From DATCBF01 sp964401995 (GTDB lineage Bacteria; Actinomycetota; Thermoleophilia; Solirubrobacterales; 70-9), in assembly GCA_964401995.1 (NCBI GenBank), contig CAYOAP010000003.1:144824-208823 (forward strand): a stretch of DNA of 64,000 nucleotides. Direction: 5' to 3'. The notes under the pieces are model-generated. The model did no database searches. It worked only from the letters and a program-made list of their open reading frames with translations, and was not told where the DNA came from. Position numbers and translations under genes: made by a program. Position 1 is the stretch's first letter, and every line of letters starts with the position of its first letter. Positions 31,451 to 39,519 of this stretch are shown here, one piece after another.

Positions 31451-32131
31451 GTGACTGTGGCTGACGAGACGGACAAGAGAAACGGAGCTGACGAGGCTCC
31501 CCGGCAGCAGCGGGTACAGCCCGACCCTCCCGGCTACTTCGAGGGCGAGTCGATGACCCGCCGCCGCGCTTTCACGATCGCCGCCCAGGGCCTCGGCGGG
31601 ATCGCCGGCGCCGCCATCGTCCTGCCCGCCGTCGGCTTCGCCGTCGCCCCGATCTTCCACCGCGGCAAGGAGCGCTGGGAGGCGGTCGGGCCGGTCAGCG
31701 ACTTCGTCGAAGACACCTACCGCCAGGTCGTCTTCACCGAAACCGAGGGGATCGGCGACGCCGGCAAGACCACCGCCTACGTCCGCAAAAGCTCGAAGCA
31801 GCTCGAAGAAGAACCCGGCAAGTACGTCGCGGTCTCCAACCGCTGCGCCCACCTCGGCTGCCCGGTCCGCTTCGTCGAGGCCGCCGGCAACTTCATCTGT
31901 CCCTGCCACGGCGGCGTCTACGACTTCCAGGGAAAACGGATCGGCGGCCCGCCGGTGCGGCCGCTCGACCAGTTCCAGACTCGCGTCCGCGAGGGCCAGG
32001 TCGAGCTCGGCCCGCGCTACAGCGTCACCTCGCAGCTGGAACCGGTCCGCGCCCGCGACCCTGGCGAGTTCACCGGCGGGATCTGGGAATACCTCTACCC
32101 GCCGCGGCCCTCTACCTTCCCGGCCCCCTGA
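31451..32131 (+). CDS. qcrA: Rieske iron-sulfur subunit of menaquinol:cytochrome c reductase
   Basis: 226 residues from GTG at 31451 (GTG two codons later is equally possible). Twin-arginine-like TRRRAFT precedes one membrane anchor (about 43-68). The Rieske cluster motifs are CAHLGC (Cys132, His134 ligands; Cys137 disulfide) and CPCHGG (Cys150, His153 ligands; Cys152 disulfide). It transfers electrons from quinol to a c-type heme. Tat genes occur 4 kb downstream, consistent with Tat export. First of qcrA-qcrB-qcrC. Confidence 0.95.
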   Translation: MTVADETDKRNGADEAPRQQRVQPDPPGYFEGESMTRRRAFTIAAQGLGGIAGAAIVLPAVGFAVAPIFHRGKERWEAVGPVSDFVEDTYRQVVFTETEGIGDAGKTTAYVRKSSKQLEEEPGKYVAVSNRCAHLGCPVRFVEAAGNFICPCHGGVYDFQGKRIGGPPVRPLDQFQTRVREGQVELGPRYSVTSQLEPVRARDPGEFTGGIWEYLYPPRPSTFPAP

Positions 32132-33048
32132 TGCCAAAACTGCCGACAATTCCCGACTCGATTGTCCCCGCCCCCCTGCGCAAACCGGCGAAGCCGGGCG
32201 AGGGCCGTGGCGGCAACGGCCAGGCCCCGGCCGACCTCAAGACCTCGCCGCCGGAGCGCCAGACCGACGTCAAGCGGCTCGGCGACCAGGCCAAGGACGC
32301 TCCGGCCGACGTGCTCGCCTGGGTCGACCAGCGCACCGGCGCCACCGGCTTCCTCACCGGGATGCTCTTCCGCAAGGTGCCGAAGGGGACCAACTGGTTC
32401 TACACGCTCGGCTCGGCGACGCTCTTCGCCTTCATCGTGCAGGCGGTCACCGGCGTCTTCCTGGCGATGTTCTACACGCCGTCGACGACCCAGGCCTACG
32501 CCTCGATCTCCCACATCAACAACGACGTCCCGCTCGGCCAGCTCGTGCACGGGATGCACAAGTGGGGCTCCAGCGTGATGGTGATCCTGATCTTCCTCCA
32601 CATGGGCCGCACCTTCTTCTTCGGCGCCTACAAGTACCCGCGCGAGCTGAACTGGGTGATCGGCGTCATCCTCCTGATCCTGACGATGACGATGGCCTTC
32701 ACCGGCTACCTGCTGCCCTTCGACCAGCGTTCTTTCTGGGCCTCGGTCGTCGGCATCAACATCAACGGCACCGGACCGATCGTCGGTCCCTACCTGAGCG
32801 ACTTCTTGAGAGCCGGCCCCGAGCTGGGGGCGACCACGTTGTCGCGTTTCTACTCGATCCACATGCTGCTCGTGCCAGGGGCGATCATCTCGCTGATCGG
32901 CGCCCACATGTACCTCGTGGTCAAGCTCGGGACGACGGCGCCGCCCTGGGTCAAAGCTGAGCGGCCCAAGATCGCCGACCCGGTCCAGCAGCTCGACGCC
33001 GGCGCCGAGAGCAATGGCGGCGGCAACGGAGCGTCGCCGACCTCATGA
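32131..33048 (+). CDS. qcrB: Cytochrome b subunit (b6-like, N-terminal half)
   Basis: 305 residues with a 65-residue polar N-terminal extension, then four membrane helices. The heme-b ligand pairs are His143/His157 (HKWGSSVMVILIFLH) and His244/His259 (HMLLVPGAIISLIGAH). The 15-residue second interval is that of cytochrome b6 rather than bc1. The Qo-site helix and RELNWVIGVILLILTMTMAFTGYLLPFDQRSFWA are clear. The C-terminal half of cytochrome b is on the next gene, which it overlaps by 4 bases. Confidence 0.94.
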   Translation: MPKLPTIPDSIVPAPLRKPAKPGEGRGGNGQAPADLKTSPPERQTDVKRLGDQAKDAPADVLAWVDQRTGATGFLTGMLFRKVPKGTNWFYTLGSATLFAFIVQAVTGVFLAMFYTPSTTQAYASISHINNDVPLGQLVHGMHKWGSSVMVILIFLHMGRTFFFGAYKYPRELNWVIGVILLILTMTMAFTGYLLPFDQRSFWASVVGININGTGPIVGPYLSDFLRAGPELGATTLSRFYSIHMLLVPGAIISLIGAHMYLVVKLGTTAPPWVKAERPKIADPVQQLDAGAESNGGGNGASPTS

Positions 33049-33746
33049 AGCCGGCCGACAAGCAGGCATACCTCGAGGAATACGAGGTCCTGAAGAAGAA
33101 GGGCAAGCCCTTCTTCCCCTACGCGGTCCTCAAGGACTCGGCGATGGCGCTGATCGTGGTCGCGGTGATCATCGCGATGTCGCTGATCCTCGGCGCCGAG
33201 CAGGGCCCGAAGGCGGACCCGACCAGCACCACCTACGTGCCGCGGCCGGAGTGGTATTTCTTCTTCCTCTTCGAGGTCCTGCGCGTGATCAAGCCGCCGG
33301 AGCTGGTCCCGATCGCGACGATCGGCATCCCGACGATCTGCATGGTGCTGCTCTTGCTCCTGCCTTTCTACGACCGCAGCCCCGAGCGGCGCCCCGAGCG
33401 GCGGCCGCTGGCGACCACGGCGGGCTGCCTGACGATCATCGCCATGGCCTACCTCACCTACCAGGGAGCGACCGGAGGTTCGCCGACCGAGATCGATATG
33501 AAGGTCGCGCCGCAGTACACGGCGGGCAAGGAGGTGGTCGCTGGCTCGGGCTGCTTGGCCTGCCACAAGCTGGGCGAGAACGGCAACAATGGGCCAGGTC
33601 CGGAATTGACCCATATCGCGGCACGGATTCCGCGGGCGGCAATCATCCGCTCGGTCGAAATCGGGCCGAGCATCATGCCTTCCTACCGGGAACTCCCACC
33701 CAAAAAGCTCAACGAGCTAGCCGATTTCCTCTCCTCACTCGATTAA
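33045..33746 (+). CDS. qcrC: Subunit IV-like protein fused to cytochrome c domain
   Basis: 233 residues. Residues 30-140 match b6f subunit IV, with the Qo motif PEWY (68-71) in VPRPEWYFFFLFEVLRVIKPPELVP and three helices. Residues 150-233 are a class I cytochrome c: CLACH (Cys170, Cys173, His174) with a likely axial Met211 in GPSIMPSYREL. This split-b plus fused-c layout is known from Bacillus QcrC. Typical actinobacteria instead have full-length QcrB and a diheme QcrC. Confidence 0.93.
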   Translation: MKPADKQAYLEEYEVLKKKGKPFFPYAVLKDSAMALIVVAVIIAMSLILGAEQGPKADPTSTTYVPRPEWYFFFLFEVLRVIKPPELVPIATIGIPTICMVLLLLLPFYDRSPERRPERRPLATTAGCLTIIAMAYLTYQGATGGSPTEIDMKVAPQYTAGKEVVAGSGCLACHKLGENGNNGPGPELTHIAARIPRAAIIRSVEIGPSIMPSYRELPPKKLNELADFLSSLD

Positions 33747-33798
33747 AGGCGCCAAGCCATCCAGGGACTCCGCTCAGTTCGCGGGGCAGGTCAACCGC

Positions 33799-34467
33799 AT
33801 GTTCGATCGGGTCGCGGGGCACTACGACACGCTCAACTCGGTGATGTCCGCCGGCCTTCACCATCGCTGGCGCGAGCGCGCCGCCAAGCGGGCTGAGCTC
33901 AGCCCCGGCGACTCCGTGCTCGACGTCTGCTGTGGAACCGGCGACTTGGCGCTGGAGCTTTCCAGCCGGGTGATGCCCGGCGGCCACGTGATCGGCTGCG
34001 ACTTCTCCGAGCCGATGCTCGACCTCGCCCGCGAGAAGACTTCTGCCCGCGGGGTCGAGGGAGTCCGGTTCGAGTGGGCTGACGCTCTGCAGCTTCCCTA
34101 CGACGCCGGCCGCTTCGACGCGGTCACGGTCGGCTTCGGCGTCCGCAACTTCGCTGACCGCGAGCGCGGCCTGCGCGAGATGACCCGGGTGCTCCGCCCC
34201 GGCGGGCGGCTGGTGATCCTTGAGATCACACAGCCGACCCGGCCCCCGCTCTCCACCTTCTTCTCGCTCTGGTTCGACCGGATCGTGCCGCTGCTGGGCG
34301 CCGTCGCCGGCAACGCCGAGGCCTACGAGTACCTGCCGGAGTCGGTCCGCAGCTTCCCCGCCCCAAAGGCCCTTGCCGCCGAGATGAGCGCGGCCGGCCT
34401 CGAGCGGATTCGCTACACGGTGCTTGCCGGCGGGATCATCGCGATCCACAGCGGCGCCCGGGTGTGA
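33799..34467 (+). CDS. menG: Demethylmenaquinone methyltransferase (MenG/UbiE)
   Basis: 222 residues from ATG at 33799. Final methylation of menaquinone. It has MFDRVAGHYDTLNSVMSAGLHHRWRERA, SAM motif VLDVCCGTGDLALEL, GCDFSEPMLDLA, DALQLPYDAGRFDAVTVGFGVRNFADRERGLREMTRVLRPGGRLVILEITQP and the end GGIIAIHSG. The frame stays open upstream with family-like residues (SAQFAGQVNR) and an ATT at 33742, so the true start may be further upstream. It overlaps the polyprenyl synthase gene by 4 bases. Confidence 0.94.
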   Translation: MFDRVAGHYDTLNSVMSAGLHHRWRERAAKRAELSPGDSVLDVCCGTGDLALELSSRVMPGGHVIGCDFSEPMLDLAREKTSARGVEGVRFEWADALQLPYDAGRFDAVTVGFGVRNFADRERGLREMTRVLRPGGRLVILEITQPTRPPLSTFFSLWFDRIVPLLGAVAGNAEAYEYLPESVRSFPAPKALAAEMSAAGLERIRYTVLAGGIIAIHSGARV

Positions 34468-35429
34468 CCAGGCCTTCGGCGGTGCCGCCGCCGGTGACGG
34501 CGGTTCTGGACGCGTCGAGCCGCTGGCTGCCGCTGCAGCTGGGCGAAGTAGAGGATGGCCTGCGCGAGGTCAGCGCCGGCTACGGATCCAAGCTCGGCGC
34601 CGATGCGACGGCGACGCTCTCAGCCGGCGGCAAGCGCCTGCGGCCGTTGCTGGTCCTGCTCTGCGCCGGTGGAGGAGGCGGCCCAGCGGCGGTCCGCGCC
34701 GCCACCGCGGTCGAGCTTGTCCACATGGCGACCCTGGTCCACGACGACGTGCTCGACGACGCGCCGCTGCGCCGGGGGCAGCCGACCATCGCCGCGACCT
34801 CGGGCCGGGCCGGGGCGGTGGCCGCCGGCGACTTCCTCTTCTCGCGCGCCTTCGGGCTGCTGGCCGCCGCCGGCGACGAGCGCTCGATCGCCCTTCTGGC
34901 CGAGGCCTCGGTCGCGCTCGCCGAGGGCGAGCTGGCCCAGCGCCACGATGCCTTCGATGCCTCGATCTCCGAGCAGCGCTACCTCGACCGCTGCCGCTTG
35001 AAGACCGCCCGCCTCTTCGAGTGCGCCTGCCTGCTCGGCCGCGACGCCCCCGCTCTGCGCCGTTTTGGCGGTGAGATCGGCCTGGCCTTCCAGCTCCTCG
35101 ACGATGTCCTCGATGTCTCCGGCCCGCCGGAGCGAACCGGCAAGGCTCGCGGCACCGACCTCCTCGACGGCACCGCGACCCTGCCGCTGATCGAGGCGTC
35201 GAAGGTCGATCCCGCGATCAGTTCAACCGACCTCAGGGCTCTCGACGCCGCCTCGGCCGAAGCTCTCTGCGACCGGATCGCCGCCACCGGCGCCCTCGAC
35301 ACGGTTCGCTCGCGGGCGCTGGAGATGGTTGCCGAGGCGAAACGCCAGCTGCAGGACCCGGGCTTCGATTCAGAGCAGAAGCAGCTGCTCGGCCTGATCG
35401 CCGACGGGGTCGTCCAGCGTTACAGCTGA
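34464..35429 (+). CDS. Polyprenyl diphosphate synthase
   Basis: 321 residues from GTG. All-alpha trans-prenyltransferase. FARM is LVHDDVLDDAPLRRG (Asp94, Asp95, Asp98) and SARM is FQLLDDVLDVSG. GGKRLRP binds isopentenyl diphosphate and KTARLFECAC is the usual K-T helix. Being coupled to menG, it probably makes the menaquinone side chain. Chain length cannot be read from the sequence with confidence. Confidence 0.92.
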   Translation: MTRPSAVPPPVTAVLDASSRWLPLQLGEVEDGLREVSAGYGSKLGADATATLSAGGKRLRPLLVLLCAGGGGGPAAVRAATAVELVHMATLVHDDVLDDAPLRRGQPTIAATSGRAGAVAAGDFLFSRAFGLLAAAGDERSIALLAEASVALAEGELAQRHDAFDASISEQRYLDRCRLKTARLFECACLLGRDAPALRRFGGEIGLAFQLLDDVLDVSGPPERTGKARGTDLLDGTATLPLIEASKVDPAISSTDLRALDAASAEALCDRIAATGALDTVRSRALEMVAEAKRQLQDPGFDSEQKQLLGLIADGVVQRYS

Positions 35430-35439
35430 GCGGGCGCGC

Positions 35440-35781
35440 TCAGCCGAAATCGTCGGCGCTGATCAGGTCGGCGGCGAGCGCCGCGGAGAAGGTCTCCGCC
35501 ATCTCCGCCATGTTCTCGTGCTCGAGGACTTTGAGCTCGTCGGCCAGCTCGTGGGCGCCGATGTCGAGCTGCTCGTCGAAGTCGTCGATCTCGCGCTCGC
35601 CGTGGACGGCGTCGCTGCGCCACTCGCATTCGGGACAGCGCAGCCAGATTCTCCAGTGGGCGCGGTCCTCTGCCTGTTCCCACGACATCGGCTGAACCAG
35701 GCGCGATCCGCAGGACGGGCAGATGTGAAGCCCGGCGGCGGTCTCGGTCTGGGTCCTGCCCATGTCTTTCATACTTGTCAT
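35440..35781 (-). CDS. Zinc-ribbon protein, unknown function
   Basis: 113 residues from ATG at 35781 (other in-frame ATGs at 35772 and 35763). Two CxxC knuckles, CPSCGSRL (about 21-24) and CPECEWRS (about 49-52), form a zinc ribbon. The rest is acidic and helical (REIDDFDEQLDIGAHELADELKVLEHENMAEMAETFSAALAADLI). No signal or membrane segment. It converges on the polyprenyl synthase gene and diverges from tatA. The family is not recognised; a small nucleic-acid- or protein-binding role is possible. Confidence 0.7.
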   Translation of the reverse strand: MTSMKDMGRTQTETAAGLHICPSCGSRLVQPMSWEQAEDRAHWRIWLRCPECEWRSDAVHGEREIDDFDEQLDIGAHELADELKVLEHENMAEMAETFSAALAADLISADDFG

Positions 35782-35909
35782 ATCGAACCCAGAAGCAAAG
35801 GACTTGATCCGCTCTTTTACGTAACTCGCCGATAAAACCCAAGTACCAGGTAGTGGCAGATTCCACGAAGTCTGATCCGATCCCTTCCATCCACCGTTAC
35901 CATGGGTCG

Positions 35910-36152
35910 ATGCTCGGAAACATTGGCCCCCTAGAGATCATCGTCGTGCTGATCATCGCCCTCGTCGTGTTCGGACCGAAACGGCTGCCCGAGTTGGGCA
36001 GCAGCCTTGGCCGCGGCATCCGCGAGTTCCGCGAGACAGTGACCGGCGACAAGCCCGACGAGAGCGTCAAGGAGCTCGACCACCCGAAGGCAGCAGCTCC
36101 TCCTGTGGAAGAGACGGCCGAGCCCGAGGCCGTCTCCGACAAACGGACCTGA
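35910..36152 (+). CDS. tatA: Sec-independent translocase protein TatA
   Basis: 80 residues from ATG at 35910 (an upstream GTG at 35853 would add 19 unconserved residues). MLGNIGPLEIIVVLIIALVVFGPKRLPELGSSLGRGIREFRETV is the TatA helix, FGP hinge and amphipathic helix, followed by an acidic tail. It forms the pore of the twin-arginine pathway for folded proteins. tatC follows after 13 bases. No clear ribosome site precedes the ATG. Confidence 0.94.
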   Translation: MLGNIGPLEIIVVLIIALVVFGPKRLPELGSSLGRGIREFRETVTGDKPDESVKELDHPKAAAPPVEETAEPEAVSDKRT

Positions 36153-36165
36153 GAGGCCCCGGGAG

Positions 36166-36939
36166 ATGCCCCGGCGTGTCAAGGCGGTCTCTCACGAGGA
36201 CCGCCTTTCACTCGTAGAGCACCTCGATGAGCTTCGCAGCCGGATCGTCGTCTCGCTCGTCGTCTTCGGCGTCGCCCTGGCGCTTTGCTTCTGGCAGAAC
36301 CACCTGCTGCTGGAAATTGCCTCTGGCCCGCTGCCGAGCGAGCACAAGAAACTGCTCACCTTCGGCATCACCGAGCCCTTCACGACGACTTTCACGGTCG
36401 CCGCTTACGGGGCGATCATCCTCTCGCTGCCGGTCCTGATCTACCAGGTCTACGCCTACGTGCTGCCGGCCTTCAGCCAGGCAGAGCGCCGCACGATCCT
36501 GCCGATGTTCCTGCTCGCCCCGCTGCTCTTCCTAGCCGGGGTCGCCTTCTCCTATTTCATCGTCATGCCGGCCGCGGTCAAGTTCCTGCTCAACTTCAAC
36601 GACAGCCAGTTCAACGTCCAGGTTCGCGCCCGCGATTACTACAGCTTCTTCTCGACCACGCTGCTGGCGGGCGGCATCGTCTTCCAGATGCCGCTGGCGA
36701 TCCTCGCCGTCACCCGGCTTGGGATCGTCAGCGTCGCCCAGCTCAAATCGAACCGCCGTTACGCCTACCTGGTGATCGCGATCATCGCCGCCGCGCTGCC
36801 GGGTGTGGACCCGGTCTCGATGATTTTGGAGATGGTCCCGCTGCTTGTTCTGTATGAGTTGAGTATCTTGCTTGCGCGCGCTTTTGGCACGCCAAAGGCG
36901 GCGGGAGGCATGGCGGAACCCTCAACACAGGAGCGGTGA
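36166..36939 (+). CDS. tatC: Sec-independent translocase protein TatC
   Basis: 257 residues, six helices. HEDRLSLVEHLDELRSRIVVSL is the N-terminal signature that contacts the twin-arginine signal. PAFSQAERRTILPMFLLAPLLFLAGVAFSYFIVMP and YYSFFSTTLLAGGIVFQMPLAIL are also typical. It receives Tat substrates such as the Rieske protein encoded upstream. tatB is not seen here. Confidence 0.96.
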   Translation: MPRRVKAVSHEDRLSLVEHLDELRSRIVVSLVVFGVALALCFWQNHLLLEIASGPLPSEHKKLLTFGITEPFTTTFTVAAYGAIILSLPVLIYQVYAYVLPAFSQAERRTILPMFLLAPLLFLAGVAFSYFIVMPAAVKFLLNFNDSQFNVQVRARDYYSFFSTTLLAGGIVFQMPLAILAVTRLGIVSVAQLKSNRRYAYLVIAIIAAALPGVDPVSMILEMVPLLVLYELSILLARAFGTPKAAGGMAEPSTQER

Positions 36940-36946
36940 AGGGCTG

Positions 36947-37759
36947 ATGGCAGGCGGTGATGGTCAGCGACGGATGGTGTTCGACGTCCGCGGGAAACGC
37001 AAACACGTCGTCAAAGTCGTGTACGCGATCCTGGCTCTGCTGATGGGATCGAGTCTCTTCTTGCTCGCCGGCCCCGGCCTCGGCAGCTTGCTTGGCGGCG
37101 GCAGCAGCAGCGGCCAGAGCGCCAGCTCACTGCTCGAAGAACAGGCGGTCCATATCGAACGGAAGCTGAAGAAAAGCCCGGAAGACGAAGTGCTGCTGGC
37201 CTCGCTGGTCAGGGCCAGGGTCAACGCCGGCAACGCTGCAGTCGTCTCGGACCAGACGACTGGACAGACGGAAGTTCCCGCGGCGAGCTTGACCCAGTAC
37301 TCGCTGGCCGGCGAAGCTTGGGAAAAGTATCTGAAGGCAACGGGTGGCAAGCCGAAACCGACCACGGCGCAGCAGGCCGCCACCGCCTTCTTCACCACCG
37401 CCCAGTACTCGGCCGGCGGCTCACAGACCAAGGTCGACCTCGAATCCGCCGCCCACGCGCAGAGCTTCGTCGCCAAAGCGCAGCCCACCACCGGCTCACT
37501 CAGCACGCTCGCGATTTACCAGTTCTTCGCCCTTAATTTCCCCGCCGGCGACAAGACGGCGAGTCAGGTTCTGGCGCTGGCCGAAACCCCAGAAGAAAAG
37601 AAAAGCGCTGAAGAACAGCTCGACGCCTACCGCAAACAGGCGAAGGAATTCGAAAAATCCCTCAAGGAATTCGAAAAATCCCAGGGCGCCAACGGCAAAC
37701 AGGCGCTTGAAAACCCGCTCGGCGGTGGCCTCTCCGGCGGCAGCACCCTGGCGCCGTAG
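36947..37759 (+). CDS. Membrane-anchored helical (TPR-like) protein
   Basis: 270 residues from ATG at 36947. A basic N-terminus (RGKRKHVVK) precedes one transmembrane helix (about 24-46, VVYAILALLMGSSLFLLAGPGLGSLLGG). The outside part is helical: EEQAVHIERKLKKSPEDEVLLASLVRARVNAGNAA suggests a TPR-like solenoid with AWEKYLKATGGKPKPTTAQQAATAFF. A 21-bp direct repeat near 37643-37684 encodes KEFEKSL/KEFEKSQ. The protein end is Gly/Ser rich. GAA dominates over GAG. It lies 7 bases after tatC; the function is unknown. Confidence 0.72.
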   Translation: MAGGDGQRRMVFDVRGKRKHVVKVVYAILALLMGSSLFLLAGPGLGSLLGGGSSSGQSASSLLEEQAVHIERKLKKSPEDEVLLASLVRARVNAGNAAVVSDQTTGQTEVPAASLTQYSLAGEAWEKYLKATGGKPKPTTAQQAATAFFTTAQYSAGGSQTKVDLESAAHAQSFVAKAQPTTGSLSTLAIYQFFALNFPAGDKTASQVLALAETPEEKKSAEEQLDAYRKQAKEFEKSLKEFEKSQGANGKQALENPLGGGLSGGSTLAP

Positions 37760-37791
37760 CGCCGATCCGGCTGCAGGCCCGGGCGGGAAGA

Positions 37792-37865
37792 TGGGCCGCG
37801 AAGGACTCGAACCTTCAACCTTGAGCTTAAGAGGCTCCTGCTCTAACCAGTTGAGCTAGCGGCCC
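37792..37865 (-). tRNA. tRNA-Lys (CTT)
   Basis: 74 bases on the minus strand. Acceptor GGGCCGC pairs with GCGGCCC, discriminator A. D arm AGCTCAACTGGTTAGAGC; anticodon loop CTCTTAA gives CTT; T arm GAAGGTTCGAGTCCTTC. One G-A mismatch at the base of the anticodon stem. CCA is not encoded. Confidence 0.95.
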
Positions 37866-37918
37866 GCGCCGGGAAGTATAGGAATCCAGCGCTCTCGGCC
37901 ATGCCACGGCCGTTGCGC

Positions 37919-38680
37919 CTAGCGGACTCGGCAGAACTGGGGCACGCTGCCGTCGACCGTGGTGCCGTCGGCGAAAGTGAAGACGCCGCGCGCTTCGAGG
38001 ATGCTGTCGCCGCAGCGCGCGGCGACGTAGCTGCGCTTGGCGCCGGCCGCAACGTAGCGCCGGCCGATCTTGGCGTCGACGTGAGTTATGGCGCCGAGGC
38101 CGCCGGCGATCGGCGGCACATTGATGATCGCCCGGTAGCCGTACGGTCCGCGCCGCCTTTCGATCGCAACCTCGATCGCGAAGGTCTGCAGCGCCGGGGC
38201 GGTTAGCTGGGCGTGGATGATTGCCGTCGGGGTGCCGTCCGGCAGGCGGGGGCCATTGAAGACCGTCAAGAGCGATTCGGTTGCGATCGTGCCGATCAAA
38301 GCGCCGACGTGGCCTTCGCCGACGATCGCGCCGCGGCAGAGCGCGCGCGCTTCATCGGGGGTGACATTGGCGACAGATGCCGCGGCGCATTCCGCCAGGC
38401 CGCTGACGCCAAGCTTGCCGTCGCGGTCGAATTCAAGCACCGCCCGTTCCAGCGCCGGCGGCACGCCCCCTTCTCTGCGTTCGACCTCGGCATGCCCGTA
38501 GAGGTCGATCGGAGCGAACTTCCTCTTCGGCAGCGCCTTCGGTGAGAAGTGGCCGTTGGCGTGCATCACCAACGGCCCGACTTCGAAGGTTGCAGCCTGC
38601 GCGATCCCAGCGGCCAGCGCAGCGAGGACCGCGAAAACGCAAGCCAGCCGCAGCCTCTTCGCAACCCCATTCATACCCAT
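37919..38680 (-). CDS. Secreted four-cysteine family protein, member A
   Basis: 253 residues. Signal peptide about 1-29 (RLACVFAVLAALAAGIAQA). The mature part shares an ordered motif series with the genes at 38711-39478 and 52240-53022: NGHFSPKALPKRKFAPIDLYGHAEV, then GGVPPALERAVLEFD, CAAAS, CRGAIVGEGHVGALI, LTVFNGPRLPDGTPTAIIHAQLT, GPYGYRAIINVPPIAGGLGAI, YVAARCGDSILEARGVFTFADGTTVDGS and a final Cys. Four cysteines occupy the same positions in all three. Probably a beta-rich envelope domain. No known family recognised. Downstream of member B in the same orientation, 30 bases apart. Confidence 0.75.
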   Translation of the reverse strand: MGMNGVAKRLRLACVFAVLAALAAGIAQAATFEVGPLVMHANGHFSPKALPKRKFAPIDLYGHAEVERREGGVPPALERAVLEFDRDGKLGVSGLAECAAASVANVTPDEARALCRGAIVGEGHVGALIGTIATESLLTVFNGPRLPDGTPTAIIHAQLTAPALQTFAIEVAIERRRGPYGYRAIINVPPIAGGLGAITHVDAKIGRRYVAAGAKRSYVAARCGDSILEARGVFTFADGTTVDGSVPQFCRVR

Positions 38681-38710
38681 GACCAGGCTAGCGCTGTCGC
38701 GCCGACGGAT

Positions 38711-39478
38711 CTATTTCTTGATCTGGCAGGGCTTGAAGAGGGAGCCCTGGAGGAAGGTCCCGTCTTTGAAGATGAACTGCCCTTCGGCCTGCAGCCGCCC
38801 GTCGGCGCAGCGGGCGTTGGCGTAGCTGAGGGTCTTGCCTTTGTACTTCCAGGTCTTGCCGATCTTCAGCCTGCCGTAGAGCGGCGTCCCGTAGCCGTTG
38901 ACGATCTTTGGGATTTCGGCTTCGACCTTGAAGCCGTAGCGGCCGTCATGGATTTTTTCGATCACGATCGGAACCACGAAGGTCGATGGCCCGCCGACCG
39001 TCAGATAAGCGTGCGCGAAGACGGTGGGGTTGCCGTTCTTCGGGGGCCCGTTGAAGATCGTCAGCGGCGAGGAGGCCGGGATCGGCGCCTGGTCGGGAAA
39101 GTTGACGACCGCTTTGCCGAAGCCTTCGCCGACGATCGCGCCCGGACAAGCCCTGCGCGCCTGCGCGGTGGTGGTGTTGATCAGCTGCGAGCGCTTGCAG
39201 ACGGGCAGGCCGCGGGTCTCGACCGAGCCGTGCTTGTCGAACTTCAAGGTCAGCTTCTTCAACGGCGACGGTGGGGTGCCGTCGGTGGTCGAGATCTTGG
39301 TGTAACCGTGCAGTTTGATCGGCGCGTCTTTGTTCTGCGGCAGCGCCGTCGGCGAAAAGCCGCCGTCGGTCAGCAGGATGATCTTGCCGACTCTCAGTTC
39401 AAGCGCATGCGCGGCGCCGGCGCCGATGACGGCAAGCACCCCGATTACCAACAGCGCTCTTAACAGAGTCTTCTGCAA
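38711..39478 (-). CDS. Secreted four-cysteine family protein, member B
   Basis: 255 residues from a TTG start. Signal peptide about 1-25 (LLVIGVLAVIGAGAAHA). The family motifs are clearest here: GGFSPTALPQNKDAPIKLHGYTKI, DGTPPSPLKKLTLKFDKHG, GLPVCKRSQL, CPGAIVGEGFGKAVVNFP, PLTIFNGPPKNGNPTVFAHAYLTV, KIHDGRYGFKVEAEIPKIVNGYG, YKGKTLSYANARCADGRLQAEGQFIFKDGTFLQGS, final KPCQIKK. Divergent from the MmpL gene with only 41 bases between starts, so a shared promoter region is likely. Function unknown; an envelope or lipid-binding partner of the MmpL/MCE locus is only a guess. Confidence 0.77.
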   Translation of the reverse strand: MQKTLLRALLVIGVLAVIGAGAAHALELRVGKIILLTDGGFSPTALPQNKDAPIKLHGYTKISTTDGTPPSPLKKLTLKFDKHGSVETRGLPVCKRSQLINTTTAQARRACPGAIVGEGFGKAVVNFPDQAPIPASSPLTIFNGPPKNGNPTVFAHAYLTVGGPSTFVVPIVIEKIHDGRYGFKVEAEIPKIVNGYGTPLYGRLKIGKTWKYKGKTLSYANARCADGRLQAEGQFIFKDGTFLQGSLFKPCQIKK

Positions 39479-39519
39479 CGGTTCGCTCTCCCACCTCTCC
39501 TGATCGTCAAACTAGCACG

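Noticed and set aside
36872..36946. Longer start for the helical anchor protein within tatC.
   Set aside because: The added residues are tatC read in another frame; the ATG at 36947 precedes the conserved-looking basic/TM start.
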